Source: Piromyces finnis
Lineage: Eukaryota; Neocallimastigomycota; Neocallimastigomycetes; Neocallimastigales; Neocallimastigaceae
Reading direction: 5' to 3'
Assembly: GCA_002104945.1 (NCBI GenBank)
Contig: MCFH01000059.1
Location: 124,001 to 188,000 of the forward strand
DNA: 64,000 nucleotides
The notes below the pieces were generated by a model that saw only the letters and a program-made list of their open reading frames with translations, was not told the DNA's origin and made no database searches. The stretch's first letter is position 1; each line of letters begins with the position of its first letter. Shown one piece after another: positions 24,944-37,560 of this stretch. The position numbers and the translations under genes were made by a program.

Positions 24944-25408
24944 AAGAATATTTTTTTATTTTATAGAGATAAAAAATGTTGATAAAAGGATTAATTGGAT
25001 TATTGTTAAGTAACTATATGTACTTTTATAATTAACGAATGTTTTAAAATATATAAATAAATATAAAAATAAAAATAATTTTTATTTATTTTTTTATTTA
25101 ATATGATGATGATGATAATATATTTTTGTTAAATATCAAAGTTTAATTAATAATCATTTTAAAAATATAATAAATAATTATAATTCAACTAATTTATTAT
25201 ATTTTAATATTATTATAATTATATATATATATATATAATAAAATACTATATTTTTATCAAAAAATTTGATATGATTAAAATATATTTTAAAAATATGTTA
25301 TTATCAAGTTATCAAGTGATTTTATTTTTTATAATAGTTAAATAAAATAAAATTGTTTAAAATTGGAATATTTTGTACTTTTTTTTTTATAAATATATAC
25401 TTCATTAA
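23962..25408. other. Intergenic, A/T-rich
   Basis: Many homopolymers, including 37 consecutive T (about 24901-24937). No coding or RNA signal seen. Confidence 0.6.
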
Positions 25409-26854
25409 ATGGATAATACAGAATTATTTTATAAAGAATTAAATAGTACTTGTAATCCTGATACATTATTAAAAATTGCAAAAAAAGGAATTTTTTTATA
25501 TGAGCCTTTATTTACAAATAATAAAATAAAAGATCATGAAAATGTAATTGAAATCAGTATATTAGCTGGACAATATTTTATGATATTTAATAGAAAGCAG
25601 TATCAAAAACTAGTAGAATTAATTTCTCGGAAAGATTTCACAATTTATCCATATCTAAATAATCATTATATTATTTTTAATATATTTATTATAAATAAAT
25701 ATTTTATAGAACAATTAATGATCGAAAAAAATAATGATTTTTTATTATTAATACATGAGCATTTATCTAATGAGATAACAATATTATTGTATTTATATAA
25801 GTATAATTATATATCCACTAAAATATTTTATTCATTTTATTATTATGGTAATAAACATAATTATTTTAATTTTGTATTTGAGTTGTATGAATATTTTTAC
25901 CATAATGAATTTAAAAATTTGTTTGAAAATACATTTGATGCTCTCGATATTACTGGTAAATCTAAAATAATTTCTGAAATGTTACTTTTTTATGGAAGAG
26001 ATATTAATATATTTAAATATTGTATAAAGAAGATTAAGCAATATCATTTATATATACGATATGATTATTTTCGAATACCTTTACATTTTCCAATAGAGTA
26101 TTTGAAAGAATATAATGATGATGTATTTTTTCCAAATGAATTGTTTGTTACTTGTGAAGATAAAAAAATTGAAGAATTTATAAATACATTTTTTTCTGAT
26201 TATTTCATTCTTGTATTAAGTAATAATTATAATGATAAATATAAATGTTATGAAAAATTTTATTCAAGATATAATATTGATATTGACAAACTTTATAAAT
26301 TTAAATATTATAAAAAAAAGGATATAAATTTAGATTATATATATAATTCAGAAGAATATAAAAATTTCTTAGAAGGAAATAAGAATTTTAAGGGAATAAC
26401 ATATAATACAAGAGATAATATTATAAATTTAATTAATATAAAAAAAGAAAAGTACAAATACTATAAACTTAAAAGAATGTTTATAAAAAAGAATTTTAAC
26501 AATTTATATTTTGTTAAAAAGTACTTGAAAGAGTATAATGAACTTGAAAAAATATTAAGTGATCCTGAATATATTTTAAGTCAAAATATTGAAATTTGCA
26601 TTAATGAATATTATGTTATGTTATTTTGTTGTTCAATTTCAATGATTCACAATAATTTTAATTATTTTATTATTAAAGCATTATTATATAATATTTTTGA
26701 TAGTTCTTATTTTGATGTACTTGATAAGAAACTTGTTTTTTTTAAGTATACGTGTGAAGAACCATATATTAGAAAAATATTTAATATATTATGTTCAACT
26801 CCACATGAAGTATTTAATAATTATATTTTAATAAAAGATTATAATCCTAATTAA
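25409..26854 (+). CDS. Uncharacterised Asn/Tyr/Phe-rich protein
   Basis: Open frame of 481 codons, intronless, no signal peptide or obvious membrane helix. The composition is extreme (Asn, Lys, Tyr, Phe, Ile), as expected from A/T-rich codons, yet the frame is long and there are clear amphipathic helices, such as the first 60 residues (DTLLKIAKKGIFLYEP, NVIEISILAGQYF). That helical rhythm is loosely ankyrin-like or HEAT-like, but I find no TALHxA-type motif. It lies about 200 bases upstream of the 2198-codon gene on the same strand. I do not recognise the family; it could be a fast-evolving lineage-specific gene or a virus-derived one. Confidence 0.65.
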   Translation: MDNTELFYKELNSTCNPDTLLKIAKKGIFLYEPLFTNNKIKDHENVIEISILAGQYFMIFNRKQYQKLVELISRKDFTIYPYLNNHYIIFNIFIINKYFIEQLMIEKNNDFLLLIHEHLSNEITILLYLYKYNYISTKIFYSFYYYGNKHNYFNFVFELYEYFYHNEFKNLFENTFDALDITGKSKIISEMLLFYGRDINIFKYCIKKIKQYHLYIRYDYFRIPLHFPIEYLKEYNDDVFFPNELFVTCEDKKIEEFINTFFSDYFILVLSNNYNDKYKCYEKFYSRYNIDIDKLYKFKYYKKKDINLDYIYNSEEYKNFLEGNKNFKGITYNTRDNIINLINIKKEKYKYYKLKRMFIKKNFNNLYFVKKYLKEYNELEKILSDPEYILSQNIEICINEYYVMLFCCSISMIHNNFNYFIIKALLYNIFDSSYFDVLDKKLVFFKYTCEEPYIRKIFNILCSTPHEVFNNYILIKDYNPN

Positions 26855-27061
26855 AAAAAATCTTTTTTTTTTTAGATTTTTATAAATTGAAAGAATTGTT
26901 ATTTTTATATATATGTATTTGGTATATATTTTACTTTATGTATATAAATTTATATAATTTTTAAAAAGCAAATTTAATATGTTTTATCATAAATATTATA
27001 AAATGATTTTTTTACGAATTTAAATAATTAACAAACAAATTGTTATATATAGTATTTTATT

Positions 27062-27520
27062 ATGGATTTGCTATTAATATCGTTGATAACTTTTACATTT
27101 TTTGCTAATTATATTTTAGCGAAAATAGATAAAAAGGAGTTCTGTTTGCATAACTATAATGGTATCACAAAAATAGTTGATCCCTTTTATATCAACTCTA
27201 AAAATGAAACGATTTATTTTGATACTATTGAAGAATATTCGAAATACATTGGACCTACATGGTTTGGCGTAGCCTATTGTGGTAATAATACTATTGTTAA
27301 TAATGTAGGACGTTATTTTAAATATATTGGAGATGATGTTAATCCATCAACAGATATTACACCAACAGAAATAAGCGATAAATCAGATGAAGCAGAAACT
27401 GAAGGAGTATTTGAAGAAGATGACATGTACAACGATGATGCAAATGAAGTTTTTGTTGTTAATAAAGTAAGTTCCAAGAAGCAATCTAAAGTCAAAAGGT
27501 ACATGAATTTTGTTAAGCGA

Positions 27521-27551
<31 letters not shown>

Positions 27552-30500
27552 GTGATAATGGTAATGATAATGGTAATGACAATAAAAATTTTTTGAATCT
27601 ACATACCAAAGAAGAATTTACAAATTATTATAGTAATCTTTATGATAAGTTGATGGATCCTGAGAAGCCATTAAAATGTGTTCCATTGAATAGTGTTAAT
27701 CCAGCGTACAATCCCTATCATCCTTTATTGATTAGAACAACCAATAGAGAAAGAGCAAATATTATAAATAATATGGGTACTGTGTATGGAGGTAATAGTA
27801 ATAAAATAATGGAATTTATTAAAGATAGTAAAGATATACAACCATGTGGAATTGTTATGAAGATGAAAGATTCATCTATTTCGTGTAGCGTTCGAATTTC
27901 AAATACAATTGATGAAAGTGTGACTATTACAGACAGCAATGGGAAAACTTATCATCAAGCATATGGAGTTGTTTATAGTGATACTAATTCATTTTCTGAT
28001 GATATTAATACAGTTTTAGAATTGTCAGTATCTTCGACAGAGAGTAAATCACTTTCATATTCCGAATCCGATACGGTTTCTAAATCAGCTGAAAGAGTGC
28101 TTTCATATACAAAATCCAAAGGTAAATCTGTTACAGATTCAAGTGAAGACACTCACACTGATACTCACGAGAGCTCTTATGCTTATACAGAAAGTGAAGA
28201 ACATTCTCATGCAAGAAGTGATGGTGGTGAAGTTGTTGATGAGACTAATTGGAGTAAAAGTGAAGAAATATCACATGTTGAAGAATATAGTCGAATGGAA
28301 AGGAAGGATTATGAAAATGCCAAATCAAAAGTAAAAAGAAATGATGTAGTATCGTTATGCAAACGAGGAGGTATTTGTATTCCTTGTGATGTTGTTGATA
28401 CCGTTACAAATGTAGTTGGTACTGCTGCTAATATAGGCTTGCAAATACAATCTAATAATTTACAAAAAGAGTCTAATGATATAGCCAGAAATTCCACAGA
28501 AGCTGCTTACATAGCTAATGATATCGCTAGAAATTCCACAGAAGCTGCTTTTATTGCTAATAATATAGCAAATAATGCCAATGAGATTGCAAAAGACGCT
28601 AATGCTGCTTCATGGAAGGCAAATAATTTAACGTTACAGTCGATAGAATCTCAAGAAGATATAGCAAGGAAAGACAGAGAATTGCAAAGAGAACTTAATG
28701 AACTTAATGCACAACAAGAACTTGCTATTGCATTTGCAGGTACAAGAACTACAAGTGATAGTTATAGTACGGTTAAAAGTGAAGGTGGAAGTCATAGTCA
28801 GTCTCAAAATTGGTCTGATACCTATACCGATTCTACAGGTATTAGCAACACCTGGACTACATCTGATGGATATTCCGATTCACATACTCAAGGTCATTCG
28901 GAAACAACTACTGAAGAAAGTACTCGATCTGATTCTATTTCACATTTATTAACAAATACATTTACTAAAGATAAAGGTTGGAGTTTTGAATCTTCTAATA
29001 CTAATTCAGCATCCAATAGTTATTCTTACGGCAAATCAAATACAATATCCCATACAAATGATATTTCCATAGACCAGTCTATTGAAGTATCGGCTGAGAG
29101 ATCATATCAGAAATCGGTTTCAAGATCTAACACCGAAGAACATAGTAAAACTCTCGAATTCCATATTCCAGATAATGGTTGTTACAATCTAACAGCTGTT
29201 CCTTTATTTAGATCAGAAGTAAATATTTGGGCGTGTGGTGACTATGATATATACGGAAATTATTATACACGTTTTCAAAAAACCATTCATCCAATTGAAT
29301 TAACAGATTTTGCCAAAACACCAATTGAATGCAATAAGGAGCAAATTGATCCAGTTATTATTGATAACAATTATCAGAATAGAAATTATATTCCTGATAA
29401 CGGCATGCCTAAAAACACACTAATTTCAGGTCAAGTTTTAAATAAAGGCAATAAAATTAAATCACGCAATGGTAAATATTATTTTGGATTATTGGATGAT
29501 ACAGGAGAATTAGCTTTATGTAAAGGTGAGTTCAAAAAAGAAAATATTGTATGGAGTAATGGTATAGATTTTTTGAAAGATGATAAATACAATCTTAAAT
29601 TTAAAGTAAATTATAACGGACATTTGGTTGTTACAGCAAAGAATATATTTTCAAGATATAGAGTAATGGATACTGATCAAAATAATGATGTAAATATTAA
29701 TATTAATAATAATTCCAAGTTATCAAAGCGTCGTAGTCCATTAGATAGATTATCTTCATTACTAGATAATAAAACAACAACAACAACGACAACAACTTCT
29801 ACTACTACAACAACTACAACTACAATTAATACTACTACAACTAATGAAACTAATTCTATTGCTATTACAACATCCACAATCGAAAATACAAATAAAAATA
29901 CTAGTAAAGAGAGTTCAACATCTTCATCTAATTTAATTGTTTCAAAGGCAACCGAGAATTTAAGTAGCTTAATATTTTCTAGTACTTATTCTACCACATC
30001 TAATGAACCTACATCGACTGCTGTTAACACATCTACTAATACAAGTAGTTCTGAACCAGTTAAAATGGCTAATTATAGAAATACCGAGGAATTCATTATA
30101 TGGGATTCATTACCTAAAGATTTACCATTCAATGTAGGCTACTTAGATGGATCGGGATACTCATTGGTCTTAAATGACGACGAAAATACCGATTATTGCA
30201 CTTTAACATTATATGATGGTGTAGGTGTAAAAATTTGGGAAATTAAGCCAGGGCAGTATGATTATATAGGATATGCGTTTCCAAGAGAATATAATATGCC
30301 ATTAGCATTCGAAACTAAAAAAGCTGAAAAAGATATTAGTAAGTATGATTTTCACAATGTTATTAGACCGGAAGTAAAAGATGTATTTATTCATAAAATG
30401 AGCTTCACTTGTGATACAAAGATGCGCGAAAATGAGGCGTTGGTATCAAGTAATGGCAAATATAGATTTTATGTACAACCATCAGGTAATTTAGTTATTA

Positions 30501-33500
30501 AAGAAAATTCCAGAACGATGTGGTCTTCATTAACTGCTAATATTGAAATATTTGAGGCACCATATATTTTGTCATTCTCACCATTGGGCGAACTATTATT
30601 GAGAGATAAAAATAAGTTTTTAATATGGCACACTGTAAACGGAGATTCATTTAAAAATACAGAAAAGATTGAAGACATTCGTAAATTTTCCTTAATATTA
30701 TCAGATGATGGGGAATTATATATCGAGGATAATTATCATAATATGTATTGGAGTTCATGGCCTGTAAGATTATATAATCAACATATACGATATGTTGAGC
30801 CAATGATTTATGATATATCCATATGTAAGGAAACTATAAGAAATAAATACATCTACGATCTCTTTTCCAATCCAAATATTTATAATTATTATGAAGATCC
30901 AGATGACTCAACTACCTATGTTCGTAAATACTATGTTAATAATTTATTACCAAATGAGTCATTGCTTTCAATATACCATGCTACTTTAAATGTTACAGAT
31001 ACTGAAGTTGTATTTTATTATAAGTATAAAGATAAAATGCATTCAAAGGAATTGGCCAGTTGCAGTAAAAATTCGAATGTTAAGGAATTGAAATTAGAAA
31101 AAAATGGTTTATATTTGTATTGTAATGATAACACCTATAAAACTATTGCTATGGTACCAGAGAATCAAAAATATTATCGTCTTTCTATTGAGAAAAGATA
31201 TAAAATGGATTATCCTGATTTAATGATATACAACACCAAAACTAAGGAGTTCTTATGGGGATTGAATCCAGTTAAATTTTTGTATAGTGTTGTTCCCAAT
31301 AAAACTAAATATGGTGAATACAATAGAATTGTTACTGCTAATACATTTACAACATTTGATAGATTAATATCTTATAATGGTGGTGGAAATCATGTGTATA
31401 TGTCCAATTCTCATGGATTAGAATTGAGTAATTCAGCATACACTGAATTTAAGAGCTTATCCCTATTGGATGATAACTTTTATATTAATGATGAAATAAT
31501 TATTAAGAATGAAAAAAATATGGAACTTTCTTATGATGGTATCAATGATAAATTAATAATCACAAATGATGCCGATACATTGTGGGAATTATTTGGAAGA
31601 AAAAAATGTAATAAATTTATTTCTTCTGATGAAAATTGTAATACTCTATATTCCTTTAGTGAGTTTTACAATGACGAAAATGAAAAAACTTTTCATTTAG
31701 CTTCATATTGGCTATTATATAAAAGTAATACGTTTTATATTTTTAATATAATAGAGTATCTTAAAACCATTAATGAGCCAATATTTTCAATGAAACTAAA
31801 TGAAAATGGTGACATTACATTAAACAATAATAAATATATATTTCACAAAGAATATTACAAAAAGGATCAATATTACGAATTAATTACCAATAATTATAAT
31901 TTAATATTAAAATCAAGTACTGGAGAATATAAATGGGCACTTGGAGATATCTTCAACCGTGCCTATAATGCAGATATCTTAAAAATTGGAGATTCTTTCA
32001 AAGAAGGTGAAATGTTATTCTGTGATGATTATTCTCTAATTATTCTTGGCGGTAAATTATTGTATAGAGACCACAAAACATTTAATGAAGTCGACATTTT
32101 AAATTTAAAAAATAACTATGTTTCAAAATTAGCTATAGGATCTAGAAGTTTAACATTCTTTGATAAAAGTAATGAACCAATTTATGCGATTATGTCACCT
32201 GATAGTGTTGATTATCCTGACAGCTGTCTTAAATGTGATAAAATCAATAAAGGAGTGTATTGGGATGACGGTAATGGAAATTCATTATGGAGTTATCCTA
32301 AGAATTTACCAAAAACCGATACTACTACAATTACTTCAACTACAACCACAACAACAACTACTACTACTACCACTAGCATTATGCAAACTCCTCAAACTAT
32401 TGTTTTTACTACACATGTTACTAACTACTCAACCGAATATATAACAGAATCACAAACTAGTATAGCCACTAAAACTAGTTATAGTTATGCAACTTATACC
32501 AATGTAAGTTATCAAGGAAGTATTGGATCAAAGTATTACCTAGGTATAAATGAATTAAAAGAATATGTCACACTTGAAGCTAAATATGGTGGAAATAATA
32601 AACAGCCAAGCAAGTATATTAAATGGTTAATTAAATCTGAAAAGGAACCTTCATATATGCATATAGTAAATAATAATGGTGAAATATCAAATTATTGTTT
32701 AGACGTAGGTAAAAGTAAAAACAAATATTCTTACTATTTAAGAATTAGTAAATGTTCAGAAGACACTTACTTATTTAAATATAATGTACCATTTACTGAT
32801 TATGAAAATTCAAAAATAAATAATCCAAATAATATTATTGTTTATAAAAACGATAATTCTTTATTTACTAATAGTAACGGTGTACCATATTGTATTTATT
32901 ACAGCGATACATTGCGTATAGAAGAGTGTAAAGATCCTAAAGATTATGAAAATTTCAATTGGAAAAAATACAATAATGGCTATTTTACTGAAACTTCCAC
33001 AAAGACTAAATTACAAACTTCTACTGAATATCTTACCAAGAGCACAGTAGTACCAACCATATTAACTTCAACAATAACTTCAATTTTATTACCTACTTTT
33101 TCACCAACTACGTCTACTACAACGAATATAAGTAGTATTACTACTAAGGATATAAATCCTACACAATCCATTGATTTACTATTTATTCCTTTAACCTTTA
33201 AAGGTATACAAAATGGAAATTCCAGTATTTTCTTAAGTGTTTCAAAATTAGGAACAAATGAATCTTTTGATATGAGAATATCTGACAGCTACTATACATG
33301 GTTTGTTACTTCAACTACAAATCCTTCTTATCTTTATCTATCTGAAGGTATTTCAGGAAATATTGGAAATCCAACAAATTATTGTTTGGATTTAGGCGAC
33401 TTTGTTCATAATGAAAAGGATAACTATAATTATTTACGTATCGAAAATTGTTCTAATGTAAAGTATAAATTTATGTATAATGCTTCAGATAATGCTAAAT

Positions 33501-33658
33501 ATGGAACAATTAATGTTTACGATATCAATGGTAATCCTCTTTCTATTAATAATGACTTTATGTGTATTTACTATTCAATGACACCTCGTGTCGATAAATG
33601 TGTTGATCCATCCCTTAATACTAAAATGGGTTGGGAAATGTCTCTAATAAAAAATTAA
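27062..33658 (+). CDS. Giant secreted multi-module lectin-like protein
   Basis: 2198 residues, intronless. Signal peptide at 1-20. Then an N-terminal domain, a Ser/Glu/His-rich segment of alternating polar residues (about 320-390), a helical Asn/Ala-rich coiled-coil segment with NSTEAA repeats (about 459-560), and a second Ser/Thr-rich alternating segment (about 560-690) closed by a hydrophobic EFHIPDNGCYNLT strand pair. Bulb-type lectin-like modules follow at about 782-863 (SGQVLNKG, NGKYYFGLLDDTGELAL, IVWSNG) and 1123-1197 (SSNGKYRFYVQPSGNLVI, TMWSS). Thr/Ser linkers sit at about 902-1000 and 1752-1773. Two homologous C-terminal modules (about 1817-1975 and 2043-2193) share NYCLD(L/V)G...LRI..C and look like ricin-type beta-trefoils. 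This suggests a surface or secreted glycan-binding protein. The alternating polar segments could be beta hairpins like those of aerolysin-type proteins, but that is speculative. Confidence 0.85.
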
Positions 33659-33793
33659 TAATAAATTAAATTATTAATTATTATTATCATCAAATAATTA
33701 TAATTTATTCTATTAATTAATTAAAATGTATAGATTTATAGAAAAAATAAAAAAAATAAAAAAAAATAGATAAAAATATAAAGATAGAAATAA

Positions 33794-33824
<31 letters not shown>

Positions 33825-34251
33825 TATGAAATATGAAAAATATTTAAAATAAATAAATAAATAAAAAGATAAATAGAAAAAATCAAAAAAAAAAAAGAAA
33901 TAAATAGGATAGGGTCAATAAAAATATATATATAATAATAACAAAATTATATATATTTTTTAAAATTTTAAATATTTCTTTTTTAGTATCAGTTTTCTAT
34001 CTTCATTTATTGTTATTTTTTTTAAACCGTATAATATATTATTTATTATGATTATAATAACAAAATTTTCATGTAAAGAAATTATAAACTATTTTATATT
34101 TTTATATTACTTTTATAAAATGATTTTATAAAATTTTAATAAAAATAATTATAAAATAAAATAAATTAGAAATTACATATATATAAATATATATATATAT
34201 ATATATTTAAAAAAAACTATAAATTCAAGCAAAAATTTTTAAACAGAAGAA
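33659..34251. other. Intergenic, A/T-rich
   Basis: Microsatellite-like ATA and AT runs (about 33798-33822 and 34188-34206). No gene seen; it holds the 3' and 5' flanks of two same-strand secreted-protein genes. Confidence 0.55.
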
Positions 34252-34971
34252 ATGAAAACTGTTACATTATTAGTATTTTTAGGCTTTTCTGTTTTAATTT
34301 ATGCTAATTCAATTAATTTTTTGAAATTATTGAAAAGAGATGTTACATTTGATGGAGATACTTTCAAGAATAGTATAAGTGAAGAATGTTTAAATGAATA
34401 TAAAAATTCAGAATATAATGAATGTTTGCCTACAATTACATTGGATAATTTTAAAGGTGAGTGCTTAAAAATACAAAATGAAAAATGTCAAAAGTTTTAT
34501 GAGGATCCATTAAAATACTATCCTATTTGTGGAAATTTCCCAGCTTTTAAAGAATTGTATCAGCCAAATATGATTAAAAGTTTATTACAAGGTTATGATA
34601 TATATTGTCAAACTAATGAAAATGGTGATTTATGTCCATTTTCTATAAATGTAATAACAAAAAATGATAATATTGAAATTTTAAATGAACAATGTAAATC
34701 TAAAAAATGCACTGAATCTTTACTTAAGGTCTATAAAGAAATAAGTAAGGATCAATATACAGCTTATGAAAATTCATCATTCACTTCTGGAAATTATTCT
34801 GATCAAGATTTAAATGAATTAAACCATATTATTTCTACATTAGAATCGAAACAATGTAAATCTTCACATGTATCAAATGATAACGAAACTAGTGATTCTA
34901 TTTCTATTAAGATCAATAATATTTTATTAATTTCATTATCTTTATTATTATTAATTTTTTATGAATTTTAA
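34252..34971 (+). CDS. Small secreted Cys-rich protein, probably GPI-anchored
   Basis: 239 residues. Signal peptide MKTVTLLVFLGFSVLIYANS, then a dibasic KR (about 28-29) that could be a propeptide site. The mature part has ten cysteines (EEC, NEC, GEC, EKC, PIC, YC, LC, EQC, KKC, KQC), enough for five disulfides. A Ser/Asn-rich stretch precedes a C-terminal hydrophobic tail (ILLISLSLLLLIFYEF) with nothing charged after it except one Glu, as in GPI-anchor signals. It sits on the same strand as the large lectin-like gene. The family is not recognised; a cell-wall or zoospore-surface protein is plausible. Confidence 0.8.
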   Translation: MKTVTLLVFLGFSVLIYANSINFLKLLKRDVTFDGDTFKNSISEECLNEYKNSEYNECLPTITLDNFKGECLKIQNEKCQKFYEDPLKYYPICGNFPAFKELYQPNMIKSLLQGYDIYCQTNENGDLCPFSINVITKNDNIEILNEQCKSKKCTESLLKVYKEISKDQYTAYENSSFTSGNYSDQDLNELNHIISTLESKQCKSSHVSNDNETSDSISIKINNILLISLSLLLLIFYEF

Positions 34972-35632
34972 ATAAAATAAAAATTTACTATTTTATAACT
35001 ATAGTATTTTTTACTAAATAATTAATAATAAAAATATATAAAAAAATTAGATATACTAAAAATTAGTATTTAGATCAATTATTTAAAAGCTCTATAATAT
35101 TAATATGTTTTAATCATATTAATAATAATTATAATCATATAACATTATAAAATTTATTTTCTATCAAATAAATATATATATTATATATTATACTTGTTAA
35201 TTATGTAATTATAATATAACAAAATTATTAAAAAATTATAAATAATTAATTATATTTTAATTATATAATAAAACAAAATAATAATAAAATACTATTACAT
35301 AAATGTTTTTTTAGATCGTATTTTTTTTTAAAAAAAAAATATTTTAATCTTCTTTTTCCTTTCCTTTTCTTTTTTTTTTAAAAAAATTTTTTTTATTTAT
35401 TTGTTATTTAATTAAAAATATATATACTAAAATAATATCAAAAAGATTAATTTTAAAAGAAATTATACGTATGTTAATAAATATTTTATATATATAATAA
35501 ATAAAATTAAAAGTTTTTTTTTTAAAAAAAAATTATTAACTAATATAATATAAAATAAGAAATTTGCAATATTAAGCCTTTATTTAAAAAGGTTTTATAT
35601 TATATATTCCATATATATATATACTTTCATAT
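34972..35632. other. Intergenic region between convergent genes
   Basis: A/T-rich with homopolymers; no coding or RNA signal seen. Confidence 0.6.
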
Positions 35633-36481
35633 TTATTCTACATTTATATTTGAGTTAATGTAAGAATCATAAGAAAAATACATAATATTATAATAAGAAT
35701 TAATTACATTTATAATGTTATTATACATTACAACAGGATTATTTTCAGTGATATCACTAATTCTTTTATTAATATCATTAATGTCATATGGAATACCATA
35801 TTCACCAAGAAAAGATATAATCTTTTTATATATTGGTTTATCTTTAAGTGAATCAATCGATTTTAATGATACCTTTGCATACATATTTGATTGGAGATCT
35901 TCACCATACTTATTAACTTCAACATAATGTGTTGCCATATAATAGCTTTCCTTTTTATCTGAAGAAATATAATGAATAACAAATACTCCAGCTCCAAAAT
36001 AACCTGAAAATTCAGTAAAAAATAAAATGTAAGAATTGACAGAATTTGAAGTACTTTCAATTTTCAAAGGCCATTTAGTATTGATATTATAATCTAGTGG
36101 TAACTTATTTTGAGATATCCATTCATTTCCTAATAATACTGTATTAGCAATAATTTCATATTTGTATTTATTAGCAACCATTTTTATGTGTTCAGGTAAT
36201 GGTAACTTACCTTCAGAACGTAAATGTGTACCACAATAAACATGACCAGGAGTACACTTATTTTTGCAAGTAGTTTTATTCCTTTTGATTGCTATACAAG
36301 TATCATTAATGGAAAGTTTATTCATTTCTTTTATTGGTGGTTGATTACTAATTTCATTTTCTAAATTCTCAATTATACTTTCTTTTTTAATATCTAAATT
36401 ATAGCTATTATTGAAAACCTCTACAGCTTTATTAGTGATTTCATCAATAATCGTATTATAATATTTTTCTAAATTTTCCAT
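35633..36481 (-). CDS. Protein with a virus-type short Cys/His motif
   Basis: 282 residues, intronless, no signal peptide. After an acidic helical N-terminus comes a compact Cys/His cluster: C62, C72, C76, C83 and H86 (spacing C-x9-C-x3-C-x6-C-x2-H, with YCGTH at its end). Short motifs of this form ('C...K...C...YCxxH') recur in many proteins of nucleocytoplasmic large DNA viruses, often beside other domains, and probably bind zinc. The rest, about 95-282, looks globular (SYILFFTEFSGYFGAGVFVI, then a Lys/Asp-rich tail); I do not recognise it. The gene lies 1.9 kb from the viral-type helicase on the opposite strand. It could be a fungal gene family that shares the motif with viruses. Confidence 0.7.
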   Translation of the reverse strand: MENLEKYYNTIIDEITNKAVEVFNNSYNLDIKKESIIENLENEISNQPPIKEMNKLSINDTCIAIKRNKTTCKNKCTPGHVYCGTHLRSEGKLPLPEHIKMVANKYKYEIIANTVLLGNEWISQNKLPLDYNINTKWPLKIESTSNSVNSYILFFTEFSGYFGAGVFVIHYISSDKKESYYMATHYVEVNKYGEDLQSNMYAKVSLKSIDSLKDKPIYKKIISFLGEYGIPYDINDINKRISDITENNPVVMYNNIINVINSYYNIMYFSYDSYINSNINVE

Positions 36482-37059
36482 TTTTTATTTTTTTTTATTT
36501 TTTTTTTACTAATTTATTTATACTTTTTAATTTTAGTTTTATATTTAATTTATATTAATATATTTGAAAAATAGAAAAATAAAAGAGAAAGAAAACAATA
36601 AAAGAATTATTTAATTATTTTTATATTAATATATAGAAAAATAAATATCATTTTAAGATATAAAATAATATAATTGGCGAATAAAAAATAAACTTTAATT
36701 TATATTACACATTGTTTTTCAATATAATTGATAATGAAAATGAAATTTCTGAAATATAAAGAAGCTTACTTCTATATTGAAAATTTTATTATTTATATTT
36801 ATATTTGTATTTGTATTTGTATATATATACATATGGATATATATATATAATTTTTAATTTTAAACTTTATACCTATTTTATTATTATATAATATAGAATA
36901 TAAACATTAAACTATTATTTTTTTTTAATAATATACTCTTCATTTTATAATAAAAAAAATAATAAACTTAAATTATTTAATTGATATTTATAATAATATT
37001 AAGTACCGTTATAATAGCTTTTATAATTCAATCTCCATGTAGAGGTAACTAGTTATATA

Positions 37060-37140
37060 GTTTAATATAGATTATGTCACAAAGAGCATTAATGCTGAAG
37101 AAATAGTAGGACAGGTCAGGAGGGCCAGCGCAACCAATGG
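37060..37140 (+). mobile_element. Diverged SINE fragment
   Basis: GCTGAAGAAATAGTAGGACA... at about 37095 aligns with the tail region of the intact SINE (GCTGAAGAAACAGTATGACA...) and stays alignable over about 40-75 bases, including CAGGAGGG and CAACCA. It lacks the tRNA-like head and lies in the opposite orientation to the intact copy 400 bases away. It is an older member of the same or a sister family. Confidence 0.5.
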
Positions 37141-37516
37141 AGATCATAATTTTGTTTCTTGATAAAATTTTGTTCTTTGGCTCTGTGTCCCATTGGAAGT
37201 CAAATACAATTATTATACTTTAGTATAATAATCATGACTTTCTTATTTTAATTAAAATTACAAGAGTACATATACCCAATTTTTTATTCATTTGTATTTA
37301 TTTAAACATTTTTTTTTTATTTTTTATTTTTTATTTTTAATTTTTTATTACATGTATTATAATTTTAATTAAATTAATAATAAAGTTTAAAAATTTGATA
37401 CTGTAAAAAAAAGGATTATGCCATTGGTTCGAATCCGACTATTTACTTTTTTTATAAATTTATGTTTTAATTGAACAAACAGTTTAATAAATTATATATA
37501 ATATAAATATATATAT

Positions 37517-37529
37517 ATATATAAATAGA

Positions 37530-37530
<1 letters not shown>
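37517..37530. repeat. Target-site duplication, left copy
   Basis: ATATATAAATAGAA, repeated exactly at 38093-38106, flanks the minus-strand SINE copy. Confidence 0.85.

Positions 37531-37560
<30 letters not shown>

Noticed and set aside
37410-37445. Possible tRNA: GGTTCGAATCC followed by a T run
   Set aside because: The B box is perfect and a poly-T follows, but the T stem pairs imperfectly and no 5' acceptor strand or A box fits upstream. At most a SINE or tRNA remnant.
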